Positions 1 to 5,539 of a stretch of 8,500 bases of DNA are shown piece by piece. The notes beneath the pieces are model-generated. The model made no database searches. It was not told where the DNA came from and saw nothing but the letters and a program-made list of their open reading frames with translations. Source of the stretch: Ruminococcus sp. (GTDB lineage: Bacteria; Bacillota; Clostridia; Oscillospirales; Ruminococcaceae); assembly GCA_014799675.1 (NCBI GenBank), contig JAAVHM010000145.1, forward strand, positions 1 through 8,500, in the 5' to 3' direction. How positions within the stretch are numbered: position 1 is the first letter of the stretch; the number at the start of each line of letters is the position of its first letter. The translations under genes and the position numbers were made by a program.

Positions 1-124
1 AATGCACTTCCCCGTTCTGTTCACAAGGAACAAAATTAATTTTGGCGATTTTATCTAAATACTTAGCATGGTAAAATTCTGAACAACAAACTTGGAAGTA
101 ATAGGCGACGTAGAATTTTTCCAT
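1..124 (-). CDS. Possible partial ORF, running off the left edge (hypothetical)
   Basis: Reading the minus strand from an ATG at 124, the frame stays open to position 1, giving 41 codons that begin MEKFYVAYYFQVCCSEF and continue off the window. The peptide is rich in Cys, Tyr and Phe and I recognise no family. No good ribosome binding site precedes the ATG. The same frame is also open upstream, through the low-complexity hairpin at 139-190, which suggests the openness may be accidental or that the true start lies further out. All three plus-strand frames contain stops in this stretch, so no plus-strand gene ends here. It could be a real gene, a decayed copy of one, or part of a repeated intergenic element. 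Confidence is low. Confidence 0.22.
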   Translation of the reverse strand, partial: MEKFYVAYYFQVCCSEFYHAKYLDKIAKINFVPCEQNGEVH

Positions 125-138
125 GTTTGAACATCTGT

Positions 139-190
139 AAAAATCGGCAAAGGGGAAAGGGGTGAGTGGGAAGGGGGAATGCCGATTTTT
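139..190. other. Perfect 11-bp hairpin with G-rich loop
   Basis: The arm AAAAATCGGCA (139-149) is exactly complementary to TGCCGATTTTT (180-190), with a 30-nt loop of almost pure purine on the plus strand. The right arm ends in five T and is followed by more T-rich sequence, so it could act as an intrinsic terminator for plus-strand transcription entering from the left. The A-rich left arm would give a T-run in the opposite direction too. The large G-rich loop is unusual for a simple terminator, so a repeated intergenic element is an alternative. The structure is seen directly; the role is inferred. Confidence 0.6.
152..177 (+). other. Canonical G-quadruplex motif
   Basis: Four G-runs lie at 152-155, 159-162, 168-170 and 173-177, separated by loops of 3, 5 and 2 nt. 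This meets the usual G3+ N1-7 rule. The motif sits wholly inside the hairpin loop at 150-179 on the plus strand. Whether it folds in vivo cannot be told from sequence. Confidence 0.6.
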
Positions 191-368
191 GTTGGGTTTA
201 TTTGTCCCCCTTCCCCCTACAAGGTGTCCCCTCGCTCCCCTGTGAACGACGAACAAATTCCTAACCTTGCATCTAAAATTCAAAGACAAACAAACCGCAC
301 AGACAAAACAAATTACACCTCTAAATGAAAATTTATATCATTTTTGCAGATTTTGAGGCGTTTCGCTA
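191..368. other. Non-coding upstream stretch with C-rich tract
   Basis: C-runs at 206-210, 213-217, 228-231 and 237-240 give the minus strand a second G-rich tract. Bases 205-215 are exactly complementary to 168-178, so they could form an 11-bp stem that competes with the 139-190 hairpin. From about 245 to 368 the DNA is AT-rich, without a convincing gene or strong hairpin. The A/T-rich part just before the greA promoter (about 323-357) may act as an UP element. Confidence 0.4.
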
Positions 369-397
369 TTGACAACTGTAAAAATATACTATATAAT
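369..397 (+). promoter_or_regulatory. Consensus sigma-A promoter of the greA operon
   Basis: The -35 box TTGACA (369-374) and the -10 box TATAAT (392-397) both match the consensus perfectly and are separated by exactly 17 nt. Transcription should begin near 404, giving a leader of about 42 nt before the greA ATG. Such a promoter predicts strong constitutive expression of the greA-lysS transcript. Confidence 0.9.
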
Positions 398-445
398 AAA
401 ACTTTAGAGTAATTATTGTTTTATAACGGAAAGGAATTGATTTGA

Positions 446-925
446 ATGGCTGTAAAAAAAGTCAGAATGTCCGCAGAGGGCTATAAGAAAATGGAGCAGG
501 AGCTGGAGTACCTTATCACAGTAAGACGTGCCGAGGTTGCCCAGAAGCTTAAAGAAGCAAGAGCGTTCGGAGACCTTTCCGAAAACGCCGAGTACGACGA
601 GGCTAAGAACGAGCAGGGTATTCTTGAAGCTAAAATTCAGGAAATGGAGCTTACCATTGCCAACGCTATCGTTGTGGACGAGTCGGAGCTTTCCAACGAC
701 GAGGTTGAGGTAGGTTCTGTTGTAACTCTCAAGGATTTGGAGCTTGACGAGGAAATGACCCTGCAAATCGTAGGCTCAACCGAAGCAGACCCCGAGAACA
801 ACAAAATCTCCGAGGACGCTCCCATTGGCATTGCCGTTCTTAAAAAGAAAGTTGGAGACATTATCGAGGTTGAAGCTCCCATAGGAACTATAAGAATGGA
901 AGTTCTCGGTATCGGAGTACAGTAA
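446..925 (+). CDS. greA: Transcription elongation factor GreA
   Basis: GreA enters the secondary channel of stalled, backtracked RNA polymerase and stimulates cleavage of the extruded RNA 3' end, so that elongation resumes. The 159-residue length is normal for the family. Residues 1 to about 75 form the N-terminal coiled-coil domain. Its tip carries the signature FGDLSENAEYDEAKNEQ (41-57), with the acidic pair Asp43 and Glu46 that holds the catalytic magnesium. From about 80 onward is the FKBP-like domain that binds polymerase, including the STEADPENNKISEDAPIG block typical of GreA. The ATG at 446 follows an AAGGAA ribosome site (431-436) by about 10 nt, and the perfect promoter at 369-397 lies just upstream. 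lysS follows after 48 nt without an evident terminator, so the two are probably co-transcribed; a greA-lysS pairing is known in other bacteria. Function and start are secure. Confidence 0.97.
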   Translation: MAVKKVRMSAEGYKKMEQELEYLITVRRAEVAQKLKEARAFGDLSENAEYDEAKNEQGILEAKIQEMELTIANAIVVDESELSNDEVEVGSVVTLKDLELDEEMTLQIVGSTEADPENNKISEDAPIGIAVLKKKVGDIIEVEAPIGTIRMEVLGIGVQ

Positions 926-973
926 ATACTAAAAGCATAAGTTATGCAAAATATACCGAAAGGATTGTAAAAA

Positions 974-2548
974 ATGTCGGAAGAAAATCAGGTAAATAAC
1001 GCTCCCGAGGAGGAGCAGACCGAACAGGATATTCATATTTTAAAGAAGATACGTATTGAAAAGCTTGACGAATTGAAGTCCCAAAGCAAAAACCCCTTTG
1101 AGATAACAAAGTACGACGTCAGCATTTCCAACGCAGAGATAAGGACTTCTTACGAGGAGATCGAAGCCAAGGCGAAAGCCGAAGCGGGGGACGACGAGGA
1201 AAAGCTTAAAGCCGCTTTGGAGGCTTCCCGTATAAATGTTAAGATCGCGGGACGTATCATGTCATGGCGCGATATGGGCAAGGCGAACTTTATCGACGTC
1301 CGCGACAGCAGCGACCGTATGCAGGTGTATGTCCGCATGAACGATATAGGCGCGGACGAGTTTGCCGAGTTCAAGAAGTGGGACATCGGCGATATCGTCG
1401 GCGTTGAGGGCTTTGTTTTCCGTACACGAAAGGGAGAAATTTCCGTCCACGCGCAGAAGATCGTGCTGCTTTCCAAGTCCCTGCTGCCCCTGCCCGAAAA
1501 GTGGCATGGCTTAAAGGATCAGGATATGCGCTACCGTCAGCGTTATGTTGACCTTATAGTAAATCCAGAGGTAAAGGAGACTTTCAGAAAGCGTTCCGCT
1601 GTGATATCGTCTATAAGGCGTTTCCTTGACGACAAGGGCTTTATGGAAGTTGAGACCCCCTTGCTCGTATCAAATGCGGGAGGAGCTGCCGCAAGACCCT
1701 TTGAGACTCACTACAACGCCCTTGACGAAGATGTAAAGCTGCGTATTTCCTTGGAGCTTTACTTAAAAAGACTTATCGTAGGCGGCTTTGACAAGGTGTA
1801 TGAAATAGGCAGAGTTTTCAGAAACGAGGGCGTTGACGCAAGACACAACCCCGAATTTACCCTTATGGAGCTTTATCAGGCGTATACTGACTATAACGGC
1901 ATGATGGATCTTACGGAGGAAATGTTCCGCCATGTGGCAAATGAAGTCTGCGGAACAACAGCAGTGCCTTACGGCGAATATGTTATCGACCTTGGAAAGC
2001 CTTTTGAGAGAATTACCATGACCGAAGCCGTAAAGAAATACAGCGGCGTTGATTTCTCGCAGATAAAGGGCGACGAGGAAGCTAAAAAGATCGCCGACGA
2101 AAAGCATATCGCTTACGAAAAGAGACATAAAAAGGGAGACATTTTAAATCTCTTCTTTGAAGAATTTGTGGAAGAACATCTTGTACAGCCCACCTTTGTC
2201 ACCGAACACCCTGTTGAGATATCGCCCCTTACCAAAATGAAGCCCGGCGACCCCGAGCACGTTGAACGCTTTGAGTTATTCATTACAGGCAGAGAAATGT
2301 GCAACGCCTACTCGGAGCTTAACGACCCCATAGACCAGAGACAAAGATTTGAAGTGCAGGAAGAGTTGCTGAAGCAAGGCGACGAGGAAGCAAATCATAT
2401 AGACGAGGATTTCCTCCGCGCCCTTGAAATAGGAATGCCCCCCACAGGCGGCATAGGCTACGGCATAGACAGGCTTGTTATGCTTCTTACGAACAGCGCG
2501 TCTATCAGGGACGTTCTGCTGTTCCCCACAATGAAGTCTATTGAATAA
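974..2548 (+). CDS. lysS: Lysyl-tRNA synthetase, class II
   Basis: This enzyme charges tRNA-Lys with lysine using ATP, in the cytoplasm. At 524 residues it is slightly longer than the usual 490-505. The extra length lies in an acidic N-terminal extension (about 1-20) and a charged helical insert near 60-85. The anticodon-binding OB fold follows, around residues 87-170. The catalytic core shows class II motif 1 (FLDDKGFMEVETPLL, 217-231), motif 2 (YEIGRVFRNEGVDARHNPEF, 276-295, with the ATP-binding arginines) and motif 3 (GGIGYGIDRLVMLL, 492-505). The lysine-specific block SPLTK...ERFELFITGREMCNAYSELNDP lies at 417-452. The ATG at 974 has an AAAGGA site (959-964) 9 nt upstream. The gene sits between greA and a small membrane-protein gene starting 19 nt after its stop, so it is most likely the second gene of a three-gene operon. 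I see no T-box leader, so regulation by tRNA charging is not indicated. Confidence 0.98.
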   Translation: MSEENQVNNAPEEEQTEQDIHILKKIRIEKLDELKSQSKNPFEITKYDVSISNAEIRTSYEEIEAKAKAEAGDDEEKLKAALEASRINVKIAGRIMSWRDMGKANFIDVRDSSDRMQVYVRMNDIGADEFAEFKKWDIGDIVGVEGFVFRTRKGEISVHAQKIVLLSKSLLPLPEKWHGLKDQDMRYRQRYVDLIVNPEVKETFRKRSAVISSIRRFLDDKGFMEVETPLLVSNAGGAAARPFETHYNALDEDVKLRISLELYLKRLIVGGFDKVYEIGRVFRNEGVDARHNPEFTLMELYQAYTDYNGMMDLTEEMFRHVANEVCGTTAVPYGEYVIDLGKPFERITMTEAVKKYSGVDFSQIKGDEEAKKIADEKHIAYEKRHKKGDILNLFFEEFVEEHLVQPTFVTEHPVEISPLTKMKPGDPEHVERFELFITGREMCNAYSELNDPIDQRQRFEVQEELLKQGDEEANHIDEDFLRALEIGMPPTGGIGYGIDRLVMLLTNSASIRDVLLFPTMKSIE

Positions 2549-2551
2549 CGT

Positions 2552-2560
2552 AAGGAAGGA
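2552..2560 (+). promoter_or_regulatory. Ribosome binding site that sets the start at 2568
   Basis: AAGGAAGGA lies 7 nt before the ATG at 2568. An alternative in-frame TTG at 2541 lies inside the end of lysS, with no ribosome site at suitable distance. This supports the shorter reading frame. Confidence 0.8.
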
Positions 2561-2567
2561 TAGTATT

Positions 2568-3104
2568 ATGGAAACTATAACCTTTATGTCGTCGGTAGTA
2601 GCCTTTTATATAAAGGGAGAAATTTCAGCGGAACAAAATTTTGTCAGGTTCAAAATACCTAAAAAGCTGGGGCTTATACCTTTGGGTTCCAGTGATGAAA
2701 GAATTCCGATAACGCAAATTTCATTAGTCAGAATGACCACTAAGGTAAAACCGTTTTGGTTTATTGTCGGCTTTTTGCTGACATTTGTCAGTTTTCTTGT
2801 TTTTACGGAAATGCCGTCATTCATGTGTGTTCTTGTGTTGCTTCTCGGTATAGCTATGATAGTTTGCTCAATTAGGAAATGTCTCGATGTAGACCTTACA
2901 TCGGGCAGAGTAATAAGAGTGCCTTTCGTAATATTTGAAAAACATAAGGCAGACCGTGCCGCAGAGCTGATAAACGACCTTATATCCAACAGGATCGACG
3001 ATACCAATGTACGCATACACACCGACAGGTCAATAGACGATAACAGAGAGCAGACCGACAGAATTGTGGACGCTATAAAAGGTTTGGAAAATAAGATAAA
3101 ATAA
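2568..3104 (+). CDS. Two-helix membrane protein, unknown function (PH-like?)
   Basis: I do not recognise this 178-residue protein with certainty. An N-terminal soluble part (1-60) looks rich in beta strands. Two hydrophobic segments follow at about 62-79 and 84-102, forming a tight hairpin with a short EMPS turn. The C-terminal part (103-178) is soluble: a strand pair (LDVDLTSGRVIRVPF), then a highly charged helix rich in Asp, Arg and Lys. The order of strands with IPITQISLV, then a two-helix hairpin, then a further strand unit and helix resembles small bacterial PH-like or DUF6232-type membrane proteins. That comparison is from memory and tentative. It begins 19 nt after lysS with a strong ribosome site, so it belongs to the greA-lysS transcript, and it is followed by a strong terminator. 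A role tied to translation is not implied by position alone. Confidence 0.75.
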   Translation: METITFMSSVVAFYIKGEISAEQNFVRFKIPKKLGLIPLGSSDERIPITQISLVRMTTKVKPFWFIVGFLLTFVSFLVFTEMPSFMCVLVLLLGIAMIVCSIRKCLDVDLTSGRVIRVPFVIFEKHKADRAAELINDLISNRIDDTNVRIHTDRSIDDNREQTDRIVDAIKGLENKIK

Positions 3105-3109
3105 AATTC

Positions 3110-3146
3110 AAGCGGTTCGGGAAATCCCGAGCCGCTTCGTTTTCTT
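3110..3146. terminator. Intrinsic terminator of the greA operon, probably bidirectional
   Basis: AAGCGGTTCGGG (3110-3121) pairs with CCCGAGCCGCTT (3126-3137) around a 4-nt loop. The stem is 12 bp, GC-rich, with one G-T wobble. It is followed by TTTTCTT at 3140-3146. The opposite side is A-rich (ATAAAATAAAATT, 3098-3109 region), giving a U-tract for minus-strand RNA, so it can also stop the converging operon. It starts 6 nt after the stop codon of the membrane-protein gene. Confidence 0.9.
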
Positions 3147-3157
3147 GACAGTAAATA

Positions 3158-3191
3158 AAAAAGACAGAATCGCTTTCGGTTCTATCTTTTT
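3158..3191 (-). terminator. Second terminator, serving the minus-strand operon
   Basis: AAAAAGACAGAA (3158-3169) pairs with TTCTATCTTTTT (3180-3191), and the inner bases TCG/CGG extend the stem to about 15 pairs around a CTTT loop. The one imperfect pair is C-A in plus-strand RNA but a G-U wobble in minus-strand RNA, so the stem is better in the minus direction. On that strand it is followed by a T-run. The stop codon of the minus-strand membrane-protein gene (3182-3184) lies inside the stem. Confidence 0.75.
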
Positions 3192-3937
3192 CTTCTTTTT
3201 GCATTTTGCCACGCCTTTTTTTCGGCGGGAATATAACGGTCGGTGAGCTTTTTGGGGTGGCTGGCGTTTTTGGCAATGGCCATCATTTCGCTGTGGTAAG
3301 CCATACGGCGGGCTTCTCGCTCACGGGTCTTGTTGGCGCAGCAGCTTATGTGGCGGGCTATCCTTTCGCCGTAGGTGTAAAAATCCGTTATCTCTATGAT
3401 GTCAACGTCCTTTCCGCCGTTTGAGTCGTACCACCAGCGGTCAAAGGCAATGCCGTCCCCATTGCGGCTGTAGCCAAGCCATTCGGCGTTTTCGTTGAAA
3501 TATCTTGCTTTGGCGGTTATGGTGATGTGATTTCTTATGCACTCAACATTTTCAACGTCCGCAAGCTTTACCACCCACATTTTTTTGTAGTGAACCCATT
3601 TCCAGTCCTGAAAGACAGACCGTGTGTGCTGGGATATTATCATGACCGTCCCCGCTATCTGTATGTAGGTATGCTCACGGTGGGCTTTGATAAGGACTTC
3701 CTCGATTATCGAACCTATAAGGCATACTGCAAAGCCGTAAGCGCAGGCGGCGTATGCGGCATAAAATATAGTGCGGTACATTTCCTGCGGCATTTTCTCG
3801 TGAAGCCAGAACACGAAAATAAACACAACCGCAAGCAGGGAAACTATTATGCTGACGGCGGGTATGGAAGCAAGAAAAAGCCTGCGGTTATATTTTACGG
3901 CAAGGCGTTTTTCGTTTACCCGTATCATTTTCTGCAA
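3182..3937 (-). CDS. Two-helix membrane protein with C-terminal soluble domain, unknown
   Basis: I recognise no family for this 251-residue protein. A basic N-terminus (1-20) precedes two hydrophobic helices at about 21-45 and 56-80. The rest (about 86-251) is soluble and should face the cytoplasm if the positive-inside rule holds. Residues 90-200 read as a beta-rich domain, containing a Trp-rich loop and a DVDIIEITDFYTYGERI segment that hints at a PH-like fold. The last 50 residues are very basic and probably helical, ending KRRKR. The start is chosen as TTG at 3937 because the AGGAAG site (3952-3947) lies 9 nt away; the next ATG, at 3928, would be 18 nt away. It follows the YiiX-like gene by 28 nt in the same direction, suggesting one operon, and ends inside its own terminator. 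The plan of two helices plus a beta domain loosely recalls the membrane protein at 2568-3104, although the order of parts differs. Confidence 0.7.
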   Translation of the reverse strand: MQKMIRVNEKRLAVKYNRRLFLASIPAVSIIVSLLAVVFIFVFWLHEKMPQEMYRTIFYAAYAACAYGFAVCLIGSIIEEVLIKAHREHTYIQIAGTVMIISQHTRSVFQDWKWVHYKKMWVVKLADVENVECIRNHITITAKARYFNENAEWLGYSRNGDGIAFDRWWYDSNGGKDVDIIEITDFYTYGERIARHISCCANKTREREARRMAYHSEMMAIAKNASHPKKLTDRYIPAEKKAWQNAKRRKR

Positions 3938-3965
3938 GATCTTTCACTTCCTTTTTCTGTAAATC

Positions 3966-4589
3966 TCATGCGGAGGCAGATTTTCCCTGCTCCTCTTTCG
4001 GAACGCTGTTGTTAGTTTCAAAGCATATTTCTTTAGAAAATTTTTCCTTAACGAAGCTTCTGTACTTTTTCAGATCTCCCTTGTAGATAAGCTCGGCGTT
4101 CCTTATGCTTCTGAAATTTTCCGGCTCGATAAGGGAGGGGTGCTTCTTGATATCGTGGTTAATGCCGCTTTTTCCCAGTACAAAGCCTACCCATACCGAG
4201 CAGGTGAACTTGTTCCGCATATGATAGGGAATATGAAGAGCCATAAGAAACAGCGCGCCTATGTCGTATGTATAGCTTTCGCGGTTCAGGATAAAGTGGC
4301 GTATGACGTCGTTGTACTTTTCAAGCTGTTCGTAGGTGACGGGTATGCGGTAGACCTCGCTTGGAATGGTCCTGCAAGCCCCGAAAACCTCGGTGTCGAT
4401 ATCCTCGTGGTTAAAGTTGGCAGGCAGGGGAGCTTCCTTTTTGTCGCGGCAGAAGCTGTACATATCGGTGAGCATTATGTTTGAAGCCACGGAAACGTGG
4501 GTGTAGCGCTTCCCCGAAATAAGTCCGATAGCTTTTGAGATCGCCGTTCCCGTGCGGGTCAGGACGAGGTAGATATACTGCTTTTCCAT
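3966..4589 (-). CDS. YiiX/YebB-like permuted NlpC/P60 (papain-fold) protein
   Basis: The 207 residues match my recollection of a Firmicute family related to YiiX/YaeF, in which the NlpC/P60 cysteine-peptidase fold is circularly permuted so that the catalytic His precedes the Cys. The N-terminus YIYLVLTRTGTAISKAIG is followed by RYTHVSVASN with the candidate catalytic His31. The candidate nucleophile Cys130 lies in KFTCSVWVGFVLGKSGI (127-143), the counterpart of the family's usual CSEFVAEVL. The residue after C-S is Val rather than the common Glu. Possible substrates are amide or thioester bonds in peptides, lipids or cell wall; none can be named. There is no signal peptide, so it should act in the cytoplasm. 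The ATG at 4589 has AAAAGGAG (4604-4597) 7 nt upstream. It is the first gene of the minus-strand operon, transcribed from the promoter at 4679-4707. The C-terminal tail (about 188-207) is low-complexity and polar. Confidence 0.72.
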   Translation of the reverse strand: MEKQYIYLVLTRTGTAISKAIGLISGKRYTHVSVASNIMLTDMYSFCRDKKEAPLPANFNHEDIDTEVFGACRTIPSEVYRIPVTYEQLEKYNDVIRHFILNRESYTYDIGALFLMALHIPYHMRNKFTCSVWVGFVLGKSGINHDIKKHPSLIEPENFRSIRNAELIYKGDLKKYRSFVKEKFSKEICFETNNSVPKEEQGKSASA

Positions 4590-4605
4590 GTGCCGACTCC
4601 TTTTC

Positions 4606-4679
4606 TAGAGGATGGAGATCAGAGGCTGGAGGCTAGAGGGCGGCAGGTCTGGCTTCCGGTCTCTAACCTCTGGCTTCTA
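4606..4679. repeat. 74-nt imperfect inverted repeat in the leader of the minus-strand operon
   Basis: The 31-nt arm at 4606-4636 (starting TAGAGGATGGAGATC) faces the 31-nt arm at 4649-4679 (ending CCTCTGGCTTCTA) across a 12-nt loop. Aligning one arm with the complement of the other gives 21 of 31 identities. Seven of the ten differences become G-U wobbles in plus-strand RNA and three are true mismatches, so the fold is stronger in plus-strand RNA. Within the arms the unit AGAGGCTGGAGGCTAGAGG is itself repetitive. It lies between the YiiX-like gene's ribosome site and its -10 box. It may be a REP- or MITE-like repeated element or a leader structure; both are inferences. Confidence 0.65.
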
Positions 4680-4707
4680 TTATAACACTTTTTTTCAGAT
4701 TTGTACA
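4679..4707 (-). promoter_or_regulatory. Promoter of the minus-strand operon
   Basis: On the minus strand TGTACA (4707-4702, 4 of 6 to consensus) and a perfect TATAAT (4684-4679) are separated by 17 nt. Transcription would start near 4672, inside the inverted repeat, giving a leader of about 83 nt before the ATG at 4589. Confidence 0.65.
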
Positions 4708-4786
4708 TACGAACACCGATTTTACTATATTTTACACAAAAAAAATCATAAATATAAAGTATATTTCACAAGATAAAAAAATACTA

Positions 4787-4815
4787 TTGCAAAAGTTAGA
4801 AATTTTGTGTATAAT
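4787..4815 (+). promoter_or_regulatory. Promoter of the PilZ-ParA gene cluster
   Basis: TTGCAA (4787-4792) and a perfect TATAAT (4810-4815) are separated by 17 nt. The predicted start near 4822 leaves a short leader of about 34 nt before the ATG at 4856. It is arranged divergently to the promoter at 4679-4707, with about 80 nt of very AT-rich DNA between the two -35 boxes. Confidence 0.75.
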
Positions 4816-4855
4816 TAAAGTGATTGAAAAAAATCGGGTATGAGGAGTTTGTAGA

Positions 4856-5521
4856 ATGATTAACAAGGATAAAATAGTTCGGGTGCTTATTTATGGAATA
4901 GGAGTAGGGGAGAAGCTGCTTATTGCGACAAAGTCTGTCTACTTCCCCAGAGACTTCTTTAAGATAAAGGGTACGGAGCTTGTCATGCTTAAGGGCAGCG
5001 ATTTCCCTGTTCTCTCAAAGGGAGATCCTATCTTTGCTATTTTTGAATACAAGGACGGCACGCGTGTAAGATATAAGACCTCCGTTGACATTTGTACGGA
5101 ATATCAGATGAATTTCCATATCAGCGAGGGCGAGGTTCTTCAGGAACGCCGCAGAAGCTTTAAGATCACGGTGGACTTTGACGGTATGTCTCCGTTCTAT
5201 ATCAGGGGCGAGGAAATGTTTTCCTTTGAAGACCCCATAGAGCTGCACTTTATCAACCTTAATCTGGGCGGAGTTCTGTTTTCTTCCAACTCTACGTTTG
5301 AATGCGGCGATCAGGTAATGCTCAGCTTCCTTGACGGAGAAATGCAGCTTCTGGGAGAAATTCTCAGAATTCAGAGGGACGAGAACGGTAACATCGAGGG
5401 CTACGGCTGCAAGTTCCTTAACATCAACCACGCGCAGGAGGAACAGCTGGCAAGGTTTATTTTTGAATGTCAGCATATGGAAAGAAGAAACCGTAAGAAT
5501 AACGCTGAAAAAAAGAATTAG
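4856..5521 (+). CDS. PilZ-domain protein, probable cyclic-di-GMP receptor
   Basis: PilZ domains bind cyclic di-GMP and pass the signal to a partner, typically in motility, adhesion or polysaccharide export. The 221 residues fit the two-domain YcgR-like plan. Residues 1 to about 93 form an N-terminal beta-rich domain (LLIATKSVYFP, KGDPIFAIFEYKDGTRVRYKT), and the PilZ domain follows from about 95 to 208. The first ligand motif reads QERRRSFKI (96-104): it keeps Arg98 and Arg99, but Lys103 stands where RxxxR normally has its second Arg. The second motif reads NLNLGG (134-139), in which Asn136 replaces the usual Ser of D/NxSxxG. Both changes are mild, so binding is plausible but not certain. There is no signal peptide or membrane helix, so it is cytoplasmic. 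The tail (209-221) is strongly basic. The ATG has GAGGAG (4842-4847) 8 nt upstream and a clear promoter. The parA gene follows after 18 nt, implying co-transcription. Confidence 0.82.
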   Translation: MINKDKIVRVLIYGIGVGEKLLIATKSVYFPRDFFKIKGTELVMLKGSDFPVLSKGDPIFAIFEYKDGTRVRYKTSVDICTEYQMNFHISEGEVLQERRRSFKITVDFDGMSPFYIRGEEMFSFEDPIELHFINLNLGGVLFSSNSTFECGDQVMLSFLDGEMQLLGEILRIQRDENGNIEGYGCKFLNINHAQEEQLARFIFECQHMERRNRKNNAEKKN

Positions 5522-5539
5522 TGAGGAAATTAAAATAAT

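Noticed and set aside
19..247. GTTCACA (19-25) and TGTGAAC (241-247) as terminal inverted repeats of a mobile element
   Set aside because: Seven bases is too short to exclude chance, no target-site duplication was seen, and no transposase lies between them.
926..973. Small palindrome GCATAA-G-TTATGC (935-947) between greA and lysS
   Set aside because: The 6-bp AT-rich arms are too weak for a terminator, there is no T-run, and no regulator can be suggested. It probably does not break the operon.
1763..2128. Minus-strand open frame within lysS
   Set aside because: It is an antisense shadow of the class II synthetase core, with no start signals of its own.
3527..4015. Plus-strand open frame of 162 codons
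   Set aside because: It overlaps antisense to two minus-strand genes that have good ribosome sites, a promoter and, for one, recognisable family motifs. Its own peptide shows no family and no ribosome site.
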